A DNA stretch of 64,000 bases, taken from positions 22,566-86,565 of the forward strand of contig JYJN01000126.1 in the NCBI GenBank assembly GCA_003263845.1. Direction: 5' to 3'. Under the pieces are notes generated by a model, which was not told the DNA's origin, made no database searches, and saw nothing but the letters and a program-made list of their open reading frames with translations. Numbering within the stretch: position 1 is the stretch's first letter; every line of letters begins with the position of its first letter. The stretch is from Vibrio aestivus (lineage in GTDB: Bacteria > Pseudomonadota > Gammaproteobacteria > Enterobacterales > Vibrionaceae). Both the position numbers and the translations under genes were made by a program. Shown here piece by piece: positions 8,749-18,366 of the stretch.

Positions 8749-9810
8749 TTAGTAGCGATTCTTTCTACCTTGCTTGTCGTTCATAGTTGTTCGAATCAAC
8801 TTACCAAATTCTTTGGCGTTTGCCCGTTGTTCAGCTAAGGTCGCGGTATTTCGGCGCTGTTCTCGAAGCAACTTTTGATAGTTGTTGAATCGGCGTTCAT
8901 CAAGATTGCCATCTTCAATTGCTTGACGAACCGCGCAACCTGGTTCGCTGACGTGCTGGCAATCCGAGAAGCGACACTGTTTGGCTAACTCATCGATATC
9001 GGAGAAGGTCTCGCTGACGCCTTGCTCGCAATCAGTTAGCTGAAGCTCGCGCATCCCCGGCGTATCAATTAAAACACCACCAGATGGCATAACGTGAATC
9101 GAGCGTGAAGTCGTTGTATGACGGCCTTTACTGTCATCTTCACGAATACCACTTGTTAACTGTGCTTCTTGCCCAAGTAAGGTGTTCACTAGCGTTGACT
9201 TACCTACTCCCGATGAGCCCATAAAGGCAACAGTTTGTCCTGCTTTACACCAAGAAGATAGCGCTTCGACACTGCTTGGTTCCAAGCCATTGACCGTTTC
9301 AACCATCAGCATAGGGTCGAGTGCTATTACTTGCTGTCGTTTTTTGTCTGCGTCCGAACATAAGTCTTGTTTGGTTAGAACAATCACAGGTTCAACGTCC
9401 GCTTCATTGGCAAGAGCAAGGTAGCGTTCAATACGGCTTAGATTAAAGTCGTCATTAAGTGACACGACGATAAACAGCGTATCGATGTTGGCTGCAATGT
9501 ACTGGCGAGCGACTTTGCTCCCGGCAGCCTTTCGGCTAAAAACACTTAAGCGGTCTAAAAGGCGAATGAACTGATGCTGTTCATTCAAAATGACCCAGTC
9601 ACCAACCGTCATTGCAGGTAGTGCTGAATGAATGTCGAGCGTGATCTGGCCCTGTTCGCTCCACAATACGTAACCACTACGATGGTGTGCGACCACGCGT
9701 GCAAAAACAGTATTGTCGTAGTCTTCTAGCGTGAGTTGCTGTTGATAAAAACCCTTCCAACCAAGTTCTTGATTAGAGTAAGTAATTGTAGATAAATGAT
9801 TATTTGTCAT
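8749..9810 (-). CDS. rsgA: Ribosome small-subunit-dependent GTPase A (RsgA)
   Basis: This 353-residue circularly permuted GTPase assists 30S subunit maturation. Domains in order: N-terminal OB fold; G4 motif TKQD at 146-149; P-loop GSSGVGKST at about 198-206; G3 DTPG at 249-252; and a C-terminal zinc knuckle with Cys279, Cys284, His286 and Cys292. The G4-before-G1 order is diagnostic of the YjeQ/RsgA family. It stands alone rather than beside orn or psd, where the housekeeping copy usually sits in this group, so it may be a second paralogue (inference). Confidence 0.92.
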   Translation of the reverse strand: MTNNHLSTITYSNQELGWKGFYQQQLTLEDYDNTVFARVVAHHRSGYVLWSEQGQITLDIHSALPAMTVGDWVILNEQHQFIRLLDRLSVFSRKAAGSKVARQYIAANIDTLFIVVSLNDDFNLSRIERYLALANEADVEPVIVLTKQDLCSDADKKRQQVIALDPMLMVETVNGLEPSSVEALSSWCKAGQTVAFMGSSGVGKSTLVNTLLGQEAQLTSGIREDDSKGRHTTTSRSIHVMPSGGVLIDTPGMRELQLTDCEQGVSETFSDIDELAKQCRFSDCQHVSEPGCAVRQAIEDGNLDERRFNNYQKLLREQRRNTATLAEQRANAKEFGKLIRTTMNDKQGRKNRY

Positions 9811-10203
9811 TGTCGAATTTTCCTAAGCAAGCATTTCTTAGTTGCTCGCTCATAAGGATGAGTTCAGTAGGATCAAATTCGAGAAAAGTCGGATCCCGGT
9901 TATTATCCGGGCTATTAGAAATCTAAAAGGAAGGAAAGTTGATTAAATTTCTCTTAAATTAGATGTTTCTAAGCCCGCGCTTAAAAGTCATTACAATCAT
10001 CTTGTGTCCTCCGATTCGAGTTATAGTCAAAATGCGTTGCAAGTATATTCCGTGCTCAAGCATCGCTGCAACGGGAGATTAGTAATAAAAAACATTTTCT
10101 TATACCCGATCAATTATCAGGTGGGTAGGTAACTTGAATTGTGTGGTGTGATGAGAGCGGTTAACATAACGCTTTCGTTTTTCCGTTTTAAAGAAGCTTG
10201 CTT
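9811..10203. other. 393-bp intergenic region between divergent rsgA and yjdM
   Basis: It must hold two divergent promoters. The only structure seen is a spaced inverted repeat CGTTGCA (10035-10041) and TGCAACG (10067-10073), plus a small CCGG hairpin near 9897. No ORF or known RNA motif was recognised. Confidence 0.4.
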
Positions 10204-10536
10204 ATGTCATTACCTCCATGCCCATCGTGTCAATCTGAATACGTTTACCAAGATCAAGACCAACTTGTTTGCCCTGAGTGTGCCTATGAATGGAACCCAG
10301 TAGAAGTCGAGGAAAACAAGTTCACGGTAAAAGATGTCAACGGCAAGACACTTGAAGTGGGTGATAAAGTGACAGCTATAAAAGACTTGAAAGTGAAAGG
10401 CAGTTCAATGGTAGTGAAAGTAGGCACTAAGGCTGTCATTAAACGCATTATTGAAGGCAAAGATCATCAATTAGACTGCAAAGTTGATGGTGCTGGTGAG
10501 ATGCTCATTACAGGGAAGTATGTGAAGAAAGCTTAG
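10204..10536 (+). CDS. yjdM: YjdM (PhnA) family zinc-ribbon protein
   Basis: This ~111-residue protein has an N-terminal zinc ribbon (CPSCQSEYVYQDQDQLVCPEC, pairs CxxC at about residues 7-10 and 26-29) followed by an SH3-like beta domain with GKTLEVGDKVTAIKDLKVKG. This is the pattern of YjdM, historically called PhnA. Despite that name, a role in phosphonate use is not established. The ATG at 10204 is preferred over the upstream in-frame TTG. A clear terminator follows. Confidence 0.92.
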   Translation: MSLPPCPSCQSEYVYQDQDQLVCPECAYEWNPVEVEENKFTVKDVNGKTLEVGDKVTAIKDLKVKGSSMVVKVGTKAVIKRIIEGKDHQLDCKVDGAGEMLITGKYVKKA

Positions 10537-10562
10537 TTTCCCTTTTAGCCCCTTTCCTATTC

Positions 10563-10589
10563 GGCCAGTGCACTATCACTGGCCTTTTT
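10563..10589 (+). terminator. Rho-independent terminator of yjdM
   Basis: GGCCAGTG and CACTGGCC form a perfect 8-bp stem with a 6-nt loop, followed by five T residues. Confidence 0.9.
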
Positions 10590-10700
10590 AAGACATCTAC
10601 TAGCACATCTAGATTCAGGATTATCTTCTTCTACCTCTGACTGACACAAGCTCGATTCAAAATACGATTCTCAAACTTGCCCTAGACTATTGTGTAATGA

Positions 10701-10722
10701 GTGTTATGTTATAACGTAATAA
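10701..10722. promoter_or_regulatory. Zur-box-like operator upstream of the DUF1826 gene
   Basis: The 16-bp imperfect palindrome TTATGTTATAACGTAA (10704-10719, one mismatched pair) matches the general form of gamma-proteobacterial Zur sites, which centre on GTTATAAC-like sequence. DUF1826 genes are known members of zinc-starvation regulons, which strengthens the assignment. Confidence 0.65.
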
Positions 10723-10781
10723 ATGGTATTCTGGTTACGTATGTGTCTGCCAGTATTACAAAGATGAAATGGAGTAAGGTT

Positions 10782-11462
10782 ATGAGTGCTGCTATCGCAG
10801 AGTTTGTGGAATTGGAAGAGAAAGTTGAGTCACAACCTGCGCCTTATAGTCGTGGTGATCACCCGACTGTACTGACGGACATATACTATGACCATATTAA
10901 CATCGCTATTTGGCAACGAACATTCGATAGGGAACTGGCAGAAGCCGTGAGCTTGTTCGTTAACAACAATCTTGGTATCAAAAAGTCTTACAATTTATCC
11001 CCAGATAAAGCCTATGAGCAACTTGAACGTTCTCTTGGAGATGTCGCCGAATCAGCGCTACTGCAAGATCTTGCGAACTTGGTGGATATGTTCTGCTGCT
11101 TATTCGATCTAGGCTCGGCTGGTTTGCGTTTAGCGGTGCTTGATAAAGCGATGTGTCCACGTTTTCACGTCGATCAAGTACCTTGCCGTTTGGTTACCAC
11201 GTATCAGGGAACCGCGACAGATTGGCTACCCAACGATGTAGTCGACCGCTCAAAGTTAGGGCGGGGTAGTCATGGGTTGTCAGATAGCGAATCAGGTTTG
11301 TACCGTCAAAGTGAAGAGATCCATCAACTGAAATCTGGTGATATCGCCTTGCTGAAAGGTGAGCGTTGGGAAGGGAATGAAAACCGAGGCCTCGTGCATC
11401 GTTCACCAGCTATTCCAGAAGATGGGCCGCGGTTATTAGTCACTCTGGATTTTGGTGTGTAA
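10782..11462 (+). CDS. DUF1826 family protein, probable zinc-starvation gene
   Basis: About 226 residues, with the start set at the ATG after GGAGTAAGG. It is a cytosolic protein with the conserved late motifs PRFHVDQVPCRLVTTYQGT (His/Asp pair resembling a 2-oxoglutarate-dioxygenase facial site), GDIALLKGERW and GLVHRSP. Members of this family often sit beside CobW-type metallochaperones in Zur regulons. Here it stands alone, about 60 bp behind a Zur-like palindrome. Enzymatic function is unproven; the HxD...H arrangement suggests, but does not show, a metal-dependent activity. Confidence 0.85.
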   Translation: MSAAIAEFVELEEKVESQPAPYSRGDHPTVLTDIYYDHINIAIWQRTFDRELAEAVSLFVNNNLGIKKSYNLSPDKAYEQLERSLGDVAESALLQDLANLVDMFCCLFDLGSAGLRLAVLDKAMCPRFHVDQVPCRLVTTYQGTATDWLPNDVVDRSKLGRGSHGLSDSESGLYRQSEEIHQLKSGDIALLKGERWEGNENRGLVHRSPAIPEDGPRLLVTLDFGV

Positions 11463-11552
11463 AGGGGTTAAGTGAAGCGCCTAGCGTTTTTTGTTGATTT
11501 CTCGTCCTAAATTCAGGATAGTTTTGCGGTGTTTTTAACTTGTCACTGTGTC

Positions 11553-11969
11553 ATGACTAAACGTCTATTTTTACTATTCTGCACTGTTGCTTTATCTGCT
11601 TGCGCTAATACTGCTTCGTTTCATCGTGATGCCGACGAAATGGTTGTGGTTGATATCGAATTTGCGAGAAGCGCAGAGGAGCGGGCTGTTGGCCTGATGA
11701 ATCGCCAAGAGCTTTGTAGTCAGTGCGGTATGCTGTTTGACTTTAATGAAACTCGACATGTTTCAATGTGGATGAAGAACACTTTGATATCGCTGGATAT
11801 GTTCTATATCTCTGAAGATTTGATTGTGACCGAGATATTTGAAAACACCGTTCCTCATTCACTAGAAGGCCTAAAAAGTTCCCAGCCAGTTCGGTATGTT
11901 CTAGAGACCAACGCAGGCTTTGCAAAGCAGCACAACATTCAGGTTGGAGATAGGCTGGTTGTGCGTTAG
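11553..11969 (+). CDS. DUF192 family lipoprotein
   Basis: About 138 residues. The ATG at 11553 gives a lipoprotein signal peptide with lipobox LSAC; an upstream in-frame start would add an unlikely extension. The DUF192 core is clear: IEFARSAEERAVGLMNR, CGMLFDFNE, VSMWMKNTLISLDMFYI and the end VGDRLVV. DUF192 proteins are small secreted beta-barrels of unknown function. It lies 90 bp downstream of the DUF1826 gene on the same strand, but no clear operon link is visible. Confidence 0.88.
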   Translation: MTKRLFLLFCTVALSACANTASFHRDADEMVVVDIEFARSAEERAVGLMNRQELCSQCGMLFDFNETRHVSMWMKNTLISLDMFYISEDLIVTEIFENTVPHSLEGLKSSQPVRYVLETNAGFAKQHNIQVGDRLVVR

Positions 11970-12075
11970 CGGGCGATTAGATTGACAATCTATCGGCTAA
12001 CCGCAACAAAGTTAAGTTCAATCAGTACAAACGATAGCCTTTGGGAAAGTAAGGCTACCGCTTATCTATTGAAGG

Positions 12076-12774
12076 CTAAGATTGCTCGATGCTTGGCATC
12101 AGGCAAGAGTGTACAGTTTCACCCATATACTCAGCTGAAGCCGCTAGCTCACCTTGAACTTCCACATTCGTTACCCCCATTTTGTTTAGGTCACTAAGTG
12201 AGTAGTACCAACCGTCAGTGGTTTCTGATGATTGGCAGCGCTTTAGGCTAGTTTGACCGTAAACTGTAATGTTTGGATCAACATCGATTCGGCTAAAGAA
12301 GATGGTTTCTTTGGCACGAAGGCGGTTGATGTATTTGAGTAGTTCTTCATGGTCTTTTGGATTGACTGATTGCTTCCAAAGCTCGTCAGACTGGCGGGCA
12401 CCACCATGCCAACCAACAAGAGCGTCTTTTTTGATGGTGACTTTGTTTGCTGCCGTGATGACATAGTTTGCACAGGCTGAAAAACACAGTCGGCTGACTT
12501 CGACATCTAAGTTGTTCTCTTTAACGAAGTAACCAAGCTCAATGCCAGAAGCGATCTCTCCTCCTGGGCTGGTAATACGAAGAGTTTTAACTGGCTTATC
12601 AGACTCTCGAGCAATCCGGATGGCTTCGAGTACAGTTTCACCGGTGATGATGGCATCAAAGACTAAGGTATCACCGGTGAGCATGACTTTGTGCGCTGGT
12701 GGAAACATGGTTTGTGTGGTCTGACAGCCACTCAAAGAAAGGAGTATCACCATTAGTGGTAATAACTTGTTCAT
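12076..12774 (-). CDS. ClpP-like outer-membrane or periplasmic lipoprotein
   Basis: This 232-residue protein has a lipoprotein signal (LSLSGC) and a ClpP/crotonase-fold body. It contains ITSPGGEIASG (near residue 68, the oxyanion-strand motif of ClpP/SppA enzymes), then CFSACANYV with a candidate nucleophile Ser. A His in GWHGG follows 24 residues later, matching the Ser-His spacing in ClpP. Secreted or membrane Clp-fold peptidases are known (SppA, SohB, NfeD type), but this short lipoprotein form is rarely described. Its partner and substrate are unknown and the gene is monocistronic. Catalysis is inference. Confidence 0.7.
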   Translation of the reverse strand: MNKLLPLMVILLSLSGCQTTQTMFPPAHKVMLTGDTLVFDAIITGETVLEAIRIARESDKPVKTLRITSPGGEIASGIELGYFVKENNLDVEVSRLCFSACANYVITAANKVTIKKDALVGWHGGARQSDELWKQSVNPKDHEELLKYINRLRAKETIFFSRIDVDPNITVYGQTSLKRCQSSETTDGWYYSLSDLNKMGVTNVEVQGELAASAEYMGETVHSCLMPSIEQS

Positions 12775-12974
12775 TATCTACTCTCCATTAGATGCTTGTT
12801 TTTGTTCATATAATTGAATGTAAGATCTATCATTCATCAAATTAATGTTTCGAGTGATAACACAAATTCGGAATTATCAGACTAATTTGGTTCTTTTGTT
12901 TGTCGTGGGGTTCTAGACAAATGCCCTGATTCGTTTCTAAGCTAGTACTTATGCGTTATGAAAGAGTGTTATGT

Positions 12975-13826
12975 ATGCGAAGCTTGTTGTTGCTTCTTTT
13001 TTTTCCCTTCTTAATCTTTCCTACTGTTTTGGCAACAGAGCTGCCTGTGGTTGTTGAAGAGAAAGTCTACAATGACTACATCGAATTTCTGGATGGTCGT
13101 GATCCGTTAGAAATCAGAGATTTTACAGGCCCTAAAGCAAGGCGAAGTACGATAGAGATCGTATTGGTTCAGCAAGCCTTCTCGTTGGCTAATATGCCCG
13201 TCACGTTCAAGTTTGAATTTGCTCCTGGCGCTGAGCGTATGCGCCGCATGGTAATTTTGCATGGTTACGCGATGCAAGCTAATACGGTGTGGCGAACCGC
13301 GGTGAGCGAAAACAGTGATGATATATGGATTAGCCAGCCATTTATTCGTGATACTGAGTTTGAAGCGGGCTTGTACACGATTGCGACTCGGGAAGATTTG
13401 CTCAAATCTGGGGATCAAATACAGATTGAGATGCTAAAAGCGGTGAGCAGCTCGCACTGGGTCAGTGATTGGAATACTTTGAAAGAGCTTCCTTTGAAAG
13501 ACCTTATCGATGTGCCTGAATGGCGAACTATGGTCAATATGGTGGCTTATAAGCGGGTCGATTTTTTACTGGCTCCCTTTCAAGTCACTGATGATCTATC
13601 GTTTACCAGTCGTGATTATCAGTTCAAGCCAATTGAGGGTGTGAAGCTTGGTCTACGTGGCTCTCGCCACTTTATCATCTCTAAAAGCTATCCAAACAGC
13701 GAAGCTTTGAATAGTGCCTTGAATCGAGGCTTGAGCGTACTTCGTCAGAGTGGCACGATTGAGCGAGCATTGAAAGAGAGCGGTTTTATGAATAGCCAAG
13801 TCGCGGGCTGGACCAAGCTAAATTAG
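12975..13826 (+). CDS. Periplasmic solute-binding-like protein (SBP_bac_3 type)
   Basis: About 283 residues; the ATG at 12975 places MRSLLLLLFFPFLIFP as a signal peptide (an upstream in-frame ATG adds only eight residues). The body resembles family-3 periplasmic binding proteins: VLVQQAFSLANMPVTFKF, ISQPFIRDTEFEAGLYTIATRE, and SGTIERALKESGF at the end. There are no transporter or sensor genes next to it, so it may be an orphan ligand-binding protein rather than part of an ABC importer. The ligand is unknown. Confidence 0.7.
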   Translation: MRSLLLLLFFPFLIFPTVLATELPVVVEEKVYNDYIEFLDGRDPLEIRDFTGPKARRSTIEIVLVQQAFSLANMPVTFKFEFAPGAERMRRMVILHGYAMQANTVWRTAVSENSDDIWISQPFIRDTEFEAGLYTIATREDLLKSGDQIQIEMLKAVSSSHWVSDWNTLKELPLKDLIDVPEWRTMVNMVAYKRVDFLLAPFQVTDDLSFTSRDYQFKPIEGVKLGLRGSRHFIISKSYPNSEALNSALNRGLSVLRQSGTIERALKESGFMNSQVAGWTKLN

Positions 13827-13912
13827 TCAAACCTGAAATTTCCACCTTCCTATCTGAATAGTCCACTATAATTACAAGGACATTAACGCAGGCTCACTTT
13901 CTTGGAGGGTGT

Positions 13913-14080
13913 ATGGAAATCAAAAATGACAGAGGTGACATCGCCCAAATGGCAGATAATCTCACCTTAAAAGAAATTGCTGAGATGGGTTTTACCATCG
14001 ACTTATGTGATGAGGCATTCGATCCCAGTGAACATTGGCATGTTGAACCCAAGGATCGTTCTAACAGAGACAATGAATAA
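13913..14080 (+). CDS. Small acidic hypothetical protein, 55 residues
   Basis: An ATG preceded by TTGGAGGG (strong ribosome-binding site) opens a 55-codon frame starting MEIKNDRGDIAQMADNLTLK and ending RSNRDNE. It is followed 25 bases later by a strong terminator. It has acidic and helical character and no signal or membrane segment. I do not recognise the family. The ribosome site and terminator together make it a credible gene. Confidence 0.65.
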   Translation: MEIKNDRGDIAQMADNLTLKEIAEMGFTIDLCDEAFDPSEHWHVEPKDRSNRDNE

Positions 14081-14105
14081 GCGTCTTCTTAAGTAATCAT
14101 GCGAC

Positions 14106-14132
14106 AACCGAGCTATTTTGGCTCGGTTTTTT
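14106..14132 (+). terminator. Rho-independent terminator
   Basis: AACCGAGC and GCTCGGTT form an 8-bp stem around a short loop, followed by a run of T residues. Confidence 0.88.
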
Positions 14133-14192
14133 CGTTTTGACCTAGATATAGCAAACTGGAATGCTTGAGGTGTAAGAGTGCTTAAGTTGGCG

Positions 14193-14963
14193 TTAACTGC
14201 GCCATTTAGGTTGGCGCTTTTCCAAAAATGTGCTCAATCCATCTTGTGCTTCCGGCGTGACTCGAATGCGCGCAATTTGTTGCGCCGTTTCTTCAATTAG
14301 CCGTTTGTCTATAGGCGAGTTTGATACGTCTTGGATCAACGTTTTCGCCGCTTTGATAGCTTCAGGAGCGTTATTTAGTATTTGGTTGAGCACTAGGTCT
14401 TTGGCATCGTTCAAGTCATCAGAGATGATGTGAACTAAGTTAAGTTGCTCTGCGGCGGTGACATCGAATACTTCTGCGGTAAGGAAGTAGCGCCTTGCTT
14501 GTGATTCTCCGATTGCTGCAATGACATATGGGCTGATGACGGCGGGGATCAAGCCGATTCGAACCTCACTTAAGCAGAAAGTCGCGTTGGAAGTGGCGAT
14601 AACTATGTCACTGCAAGCAACTAACCCTACTGCACCACCATAGGTTGCCCCTTGGATAAGAGTAACAACGGGCATTTGAGCACTATTTAGATTGCTCATT
14701 AGTGTGGCAAGTTGCATTGAGTCCTCGAAGTTCTCCTCCTCTGTGTTATTTATCATAGATTTCATCCATGAGAGATCTGCTCCTGCAGAAAAGTGTTTGC
14801 CATTGCTTCTGAGTACTAACACGCGAGCGTTATCATCGTGAGCGTGTTGTATAGAGTCGATGAGCTGACTTATAACGATATCATCAAAAGCATTACGAGT
14901 GGTTGGTCGGTCAAGAGTGATCGAAGCACAATGGTTCGAATCGAGTTGGTAAGTCACGCTCAA
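14193..14963 (-). CDS. Enoyl-CoA hydratase/isomerase family, methylglutaconyl-CoA hydratase-like
   Basis: This 256-residue crotonase-fold enzyme has the oxyanion segments FSAGADLSWMKSM (near residue 58) and GATYGGAVGLVACSDI (near 104), and CLSEVRIGLIPAVISPYV holding the catalytic-Glu region. The FSAGADLSWMK signature is the one usually seen in LiuC-type methylglutaconyl-CoA hydratases of leucine and isovalerate degradation. No other liu genes are nearby, so the substrate is uncertain. There is a large gap to its neighbours, so it is probably transcribed alone. Confidence 0.85.
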   Translation of the reverse strand: MSVTYQLDSNHCASITLDRPTTRNAFDDIVISQLIDSIQHAHDDNARVLVLRSNGKHFSAGADLSWMKSMINNTEEENFEDSMQLATLMSNLNSAQMPVVTLIQGATYGGAVGLVACSDIVIATSNATFCLSEVRIGLIPAVISPYVIAAIGESQARRYFLTAEVFDVTAAEQLNLVHIISDDLNDAKDLVLNQILNNAPEAIKAAKTLIQDVSNSPIDKRLIEETAQQIARIRVTPEAQDGLSTFLEKRQPKWRS

Positions 14964-15101
14964 AATAGAACTCCTCTATATCTACTTCTTAATATCCATT
15001 GTTACGCTAGCATATTAAAAATATAGAAGAATTTGTGTCGACTGGTGGAAAGAAAGCCAATACCGAACGGACAGTTGAACGGCATTGGCTTAATAGAAGG
15101 G

Positions 15102-16862
15102 CTAGCTTAGTCCTTTTATCTGTATCTCTTGGAAGTTATTCCAAGTTCTAAGGTCACTGCTTACGGGATCATTGTTACCATTACAGGTGAGTCGTATGTA
15201 TTGGGCTTGAACACCGTCAAGGCTGAACGGAACAAGGTCGGTCGTATCTCCCGGAGTAATGACGTTCTTAAGTGTTGTGAAGGTTATCCCATCGTTGCTG
15301 GTGGCAATGTCTACAAAGTATTGCCTAACGTCACCCTTGGCCTGCGACCATAGGATCTGTGTTAGCGATGCGCTAGCAGCAAGTGTAATATCAAAGGTGA
15401 TACCTGTACCTCTTGCGACCCACTTGGTAGCGAAATCCCCGTCAATAGCCTTCTCTGGTGTACGATCTCGACTTGATTGCGATGCTGACACGGTGCTGAT
15501 AGTAAGGTTTTGCTCAACTTTATCCTGTCCCAAAAAGCCTAGGTAGCGGCTGATAAAAGCATTCTCTCTATCAGGAGACAAGATAGGGAAAATGTAGTCA
15601 ACAGCAGGGTCGGTTAAGCCAAACCATCTACACAGCGTCGCAGCATATTGCTCTGATGCAATACCAGGTATGAATTTATTGCCCCAAGCATCCTGACCAT
15701 CTCGAATAAATTCAGGGTATCGGCCATAGGCTTTCCCGCCATTAACGGGGCCACCCACTACAATTTGGTTACTGCCCCAACCGTGGTCGGTTCCTTGGTT
15801 ACTGTTATTTTCGATGGTACGACCAAAATCAGACATGGTGAAGGTTACAACACTGTCCTCCAAGCCTTCGGCTTGAAGTGAGGCATAAAATGCACTTACA
15901 ACAGAGTCTATTTGCCCGAGTAAAGAGTCGTGTTTACCGCGTTGATTACTGTGATTGTCAAATCCTCCCATCGAGACAAAGTAGACTTGACGACCTTGAT
16001 TTAACCCAGTGCTGGCCTGAATCATACGTTTCACCATTCGGAACTGACCGCCTAGGTATCCTGCCGGGATGGACTCATCGGTAGGGTATTGGTCGAGGAT
16101 ATCTGTCAGCGTTGCCTGAAAATCATAGATCTGTTGGAAGCGATCCAAATAGGTTTGCCCAAATGTTGATGCGGTATTGCTAGCAAGCAGCTTAGTAATA
16201 TTATTATTGACTGAGTTCGTGGCAAGAGGTGACATGGCTCTGATACCTTCGCTTGAAAGTTTCAGCTCACTGCCCGTTTGACCATTTAGCCACTCATTAC
16301 CACTCAAACCCATTGTTGGAGAGACCAGCTCTCCACCTGTTGCGAGAACATCCATCATCATACCTGCCCAACCGTAAGGGTGGTATTGAGAGGTTTCCCA
16401 GCTGCGCTGCCATGCTAATTGTTGCTTGTTGTGAGCGCCAATATTGGGTGAACGTTTAACACTTGAGTAATTGGCTTTCGTTGTCGGTTCTAGCAAAGTG
16501 CCGACATTGACAACCGTTGTTGCAGATCCAGCTAGCATAAGCTGTGCAAGTTGCGGCATTGAGCCATTAAGAGTGACTGCCTGACCTGAATCATCAGAAA
16601 AGCCCGGCATATTGGTACGTTCAAAGTCATAAAGTTGAATGCCAGGACGAGAGTTTTGATAATTGGTTAGGTTGTCACCACTGGCGGGGACAACCATGTT
16701 GAAAGAGTCGTTCCCACCATATAAGAATAGGCACACCATAGCTTTATAGTCGCTACCGCCATCAGTCATTGCATTTGCAGGTAACGATAGGCTAAGTGGC
16801 AAAGCCGTTGAACCAGCAGAGTAAGCCGCGGTTTTAAGGAAATTACGTCTAGAGATCTTCAT
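15102..16862 (-). CDS. Secreted DUF1501 protein with C-terminal discoidin-like domain
   Basis: This 586-residue protein has a twin-arginine signal (SRRNFLKTAAYSAG) followed by a sulfatase-like DUF1501 domain (ends near residue 440, YIFPILSPDRENAF). Its C-terminal ~130 residues resemble an F5/8 type C (discoidin) carbohydrate-binding domain (RTPEKAIDGDFATKWVA). The start codon lies five bases after the DUF1800 stop, so the two form an operon and are probably exported together. DUF1800/DUF1501 pairs are widespread and of unknown function; the added sugar-binding domain suggests polysaccharide contact (inference). Confidence 0.88.
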   Translation of the reverse strand: MKISRRNFLKTAAYSAGSTALPLSLSLPANAMTDGGSDYKAMVCLFLYGGNDSFNMVVPASGDNLTNYQNSRPGIQLYDFERTNMPGFSDDSGQAVTLNGSMPQLAQLMLAGSATTVVNVGTLLEPTTKANYSSVKRSPNIGAHNKQQLAWQRSWETSQYHPYGWAGMMMDVLATGGELVSPTMGLSGNEWLNGQTGSELKLSSEGIRAMSPLATNSVNNNITKLLASNTASTFGQTYLDRFQQIYDFQATLTDILDQYPTDESIPAGYLGGQFRMVKRMIQASTGLNQGRQVYFVSMGGFDNHSNQRGKHDSLLGQIDSVVSAFYASLQAEGLEDSVVTFTMSDFGRTIENNSNQGTDHGWGSNQIVVGGPVNGGKAYGRYPEFIRDGQDAWGNKFIPGIASEQYAATLCRWFGLTDPAVDYIFPILSPDRENAFISRYLGFLGQDKVEQNLTISTVSASQSSRDRTPEKAIDGDFATKWVARGTGITFDITLAASASLTQILWSQAKGDVRQYFVDIATSNDGITFTTLKNVITPGDTTDLVPFSLDGVQAQYIRLTCNGNNDPVSSDLRTWNNFQEIQIKGLS

Positions 16863-16867
16863 CGTCG

Positions 16868-18366
16868 TTACTCCTGTACCATAAAGTTAGGGGAAACAAA
16901 GGCGAAATAGAGCATCGGGCCTACCGCATAAGGCTTATTGTTAGTGCTTTTGGCGTTCCATAGACCTTCGAATCTCGGTGCGAGGTCTGCGGGTAGCACG
17001 CCGTGAAAAAAGCGGTTACAGATCAGTGTTATTAAGGCGTTATAGTCGCCCGCGATGTTTGTGAAATCAGAAACTTGAGGTAGAGCTCTTGTTTACTATT
17101 GGAGCCTGTTTTATAGCCATTGTCGTGCAGAAGTTTCCAAGTAAGGTTACTCATTTTAATGACTTGGTTCCAATCGATGATTGACATTTCTGGTGAGACT
17201 AAGCCATCAGCTTCGAGTGAGCCTGAGGGGATGTGTTCAGGGGAGTAAAAATTGAATACTGAAGGAGCCCCTAGAGGGTATTGATTAAATGTGTCACGGT
17301 ATTGCAATGCATCGTAAGTGATAACTCCATCACTCCCTGGGCGACAATTTAGTGCTCGACATAAATGTGTCATTGCTAAAATAGGCTCACGCAGTTTTGC
17401 ACGGTTGACGCTTTGTTCAACATCGACTTGTGGATCGAGCAAAATGGCTTTGATCACTTCGCCAAGGTTTCCTCCAGTTTGCACGAAAACATTGGAAACA
17501 CGTTGAACGTAGTCAGGTAGAGGGTTGGAAGTAACAAAACGTTGAATAAGTAATTTGCTTATAAACGGCGCGGTATTAGGATGATTAACGAGAATGTCTA
17601 GCACGGTGTCTAAGTCTTGTTCTGCCGTTAACCCAGCCGGGATGTTTTGACCAAGAATGTTTTTTTCATCTTGGTCGTGGTAGGTATCGTCTGCCACCAT
17701 AGGTTCAAGCATGCTGCCATTGCTGACAAACCAACCGGTAAACACACGCGCCATATTTTCTATATCAGTGTCACCATAGGTAGGAATGGGGTCTCCATTG
17801 ACATCTAGTTTTTTACTTCCATCAAGGTTTAGCTCTTCCAATCCAATAGTGAATAGCTGCATCACTTCGCGAGCGTAGTTTTGGTCTGGATTCACACCTG
17901 TTTCGGATTTAGGCAGGTTGCCTACCATGGTAAGAAAGTGCCCCATAATAGGTGAGCGAGTGACGTGATACAGCAACGTTTTGTAGTCACTAAATGCGTA
18001 TTTGGTCAGTATGTCATAATAGTTTGCGACGCCTTCAGGGTAGGGGGATAACTGAGCGTCTCTGTCGTTGACCACGACAATTTGGCTTAGTGCAAAAGCC
18101 ATGCGTTGCCTAAGTTGAGCTCCGCTCCAAAAAGCGATATCGAACCATGCGCACACACGCATTTCTTGTGTTGATTCAGTTTCTCCGCGTTGTGATTTTT
18201 GGTAAGCCACTCTGTCCGTGTGTACGGCGAAAGGGGCGGTTAATTGTTGTTCTAGCCAAGCCTGTCTGTTGTCTAATGAGAGTAGGTCGTCAACATCTTG
18301 AGGACGAACCCCCATTGTTGCTAAGTCTAGGAAACGAGATGCCTGTTTGTAGGTCAAGTTGTCCAT
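16868..18366 (-). CDS. DUF1800 family protein (one frameshift near the C-terminus)
   Basis: As sequenced the frame stops at 17032. Restoring one base near 17077 (minus-strand CTCAAG to CTCCAAG) extends it to 16868, giving 499 residues. The recovered end includes GDYNALITLICNRFFHGVL and closes just before the DUF1501 start. Family motifs include ARRVFTGW-like ARVFTGWFV, NYAREVMQLFTIGLEELN and FNFYSPEHIPSG. There is no obvious signal peptide at this start, so it is cytoplasmic or uses another route. It is the first gene of the DUF1800-DUF1501 operon; function unknown. Confidence 0.87.
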
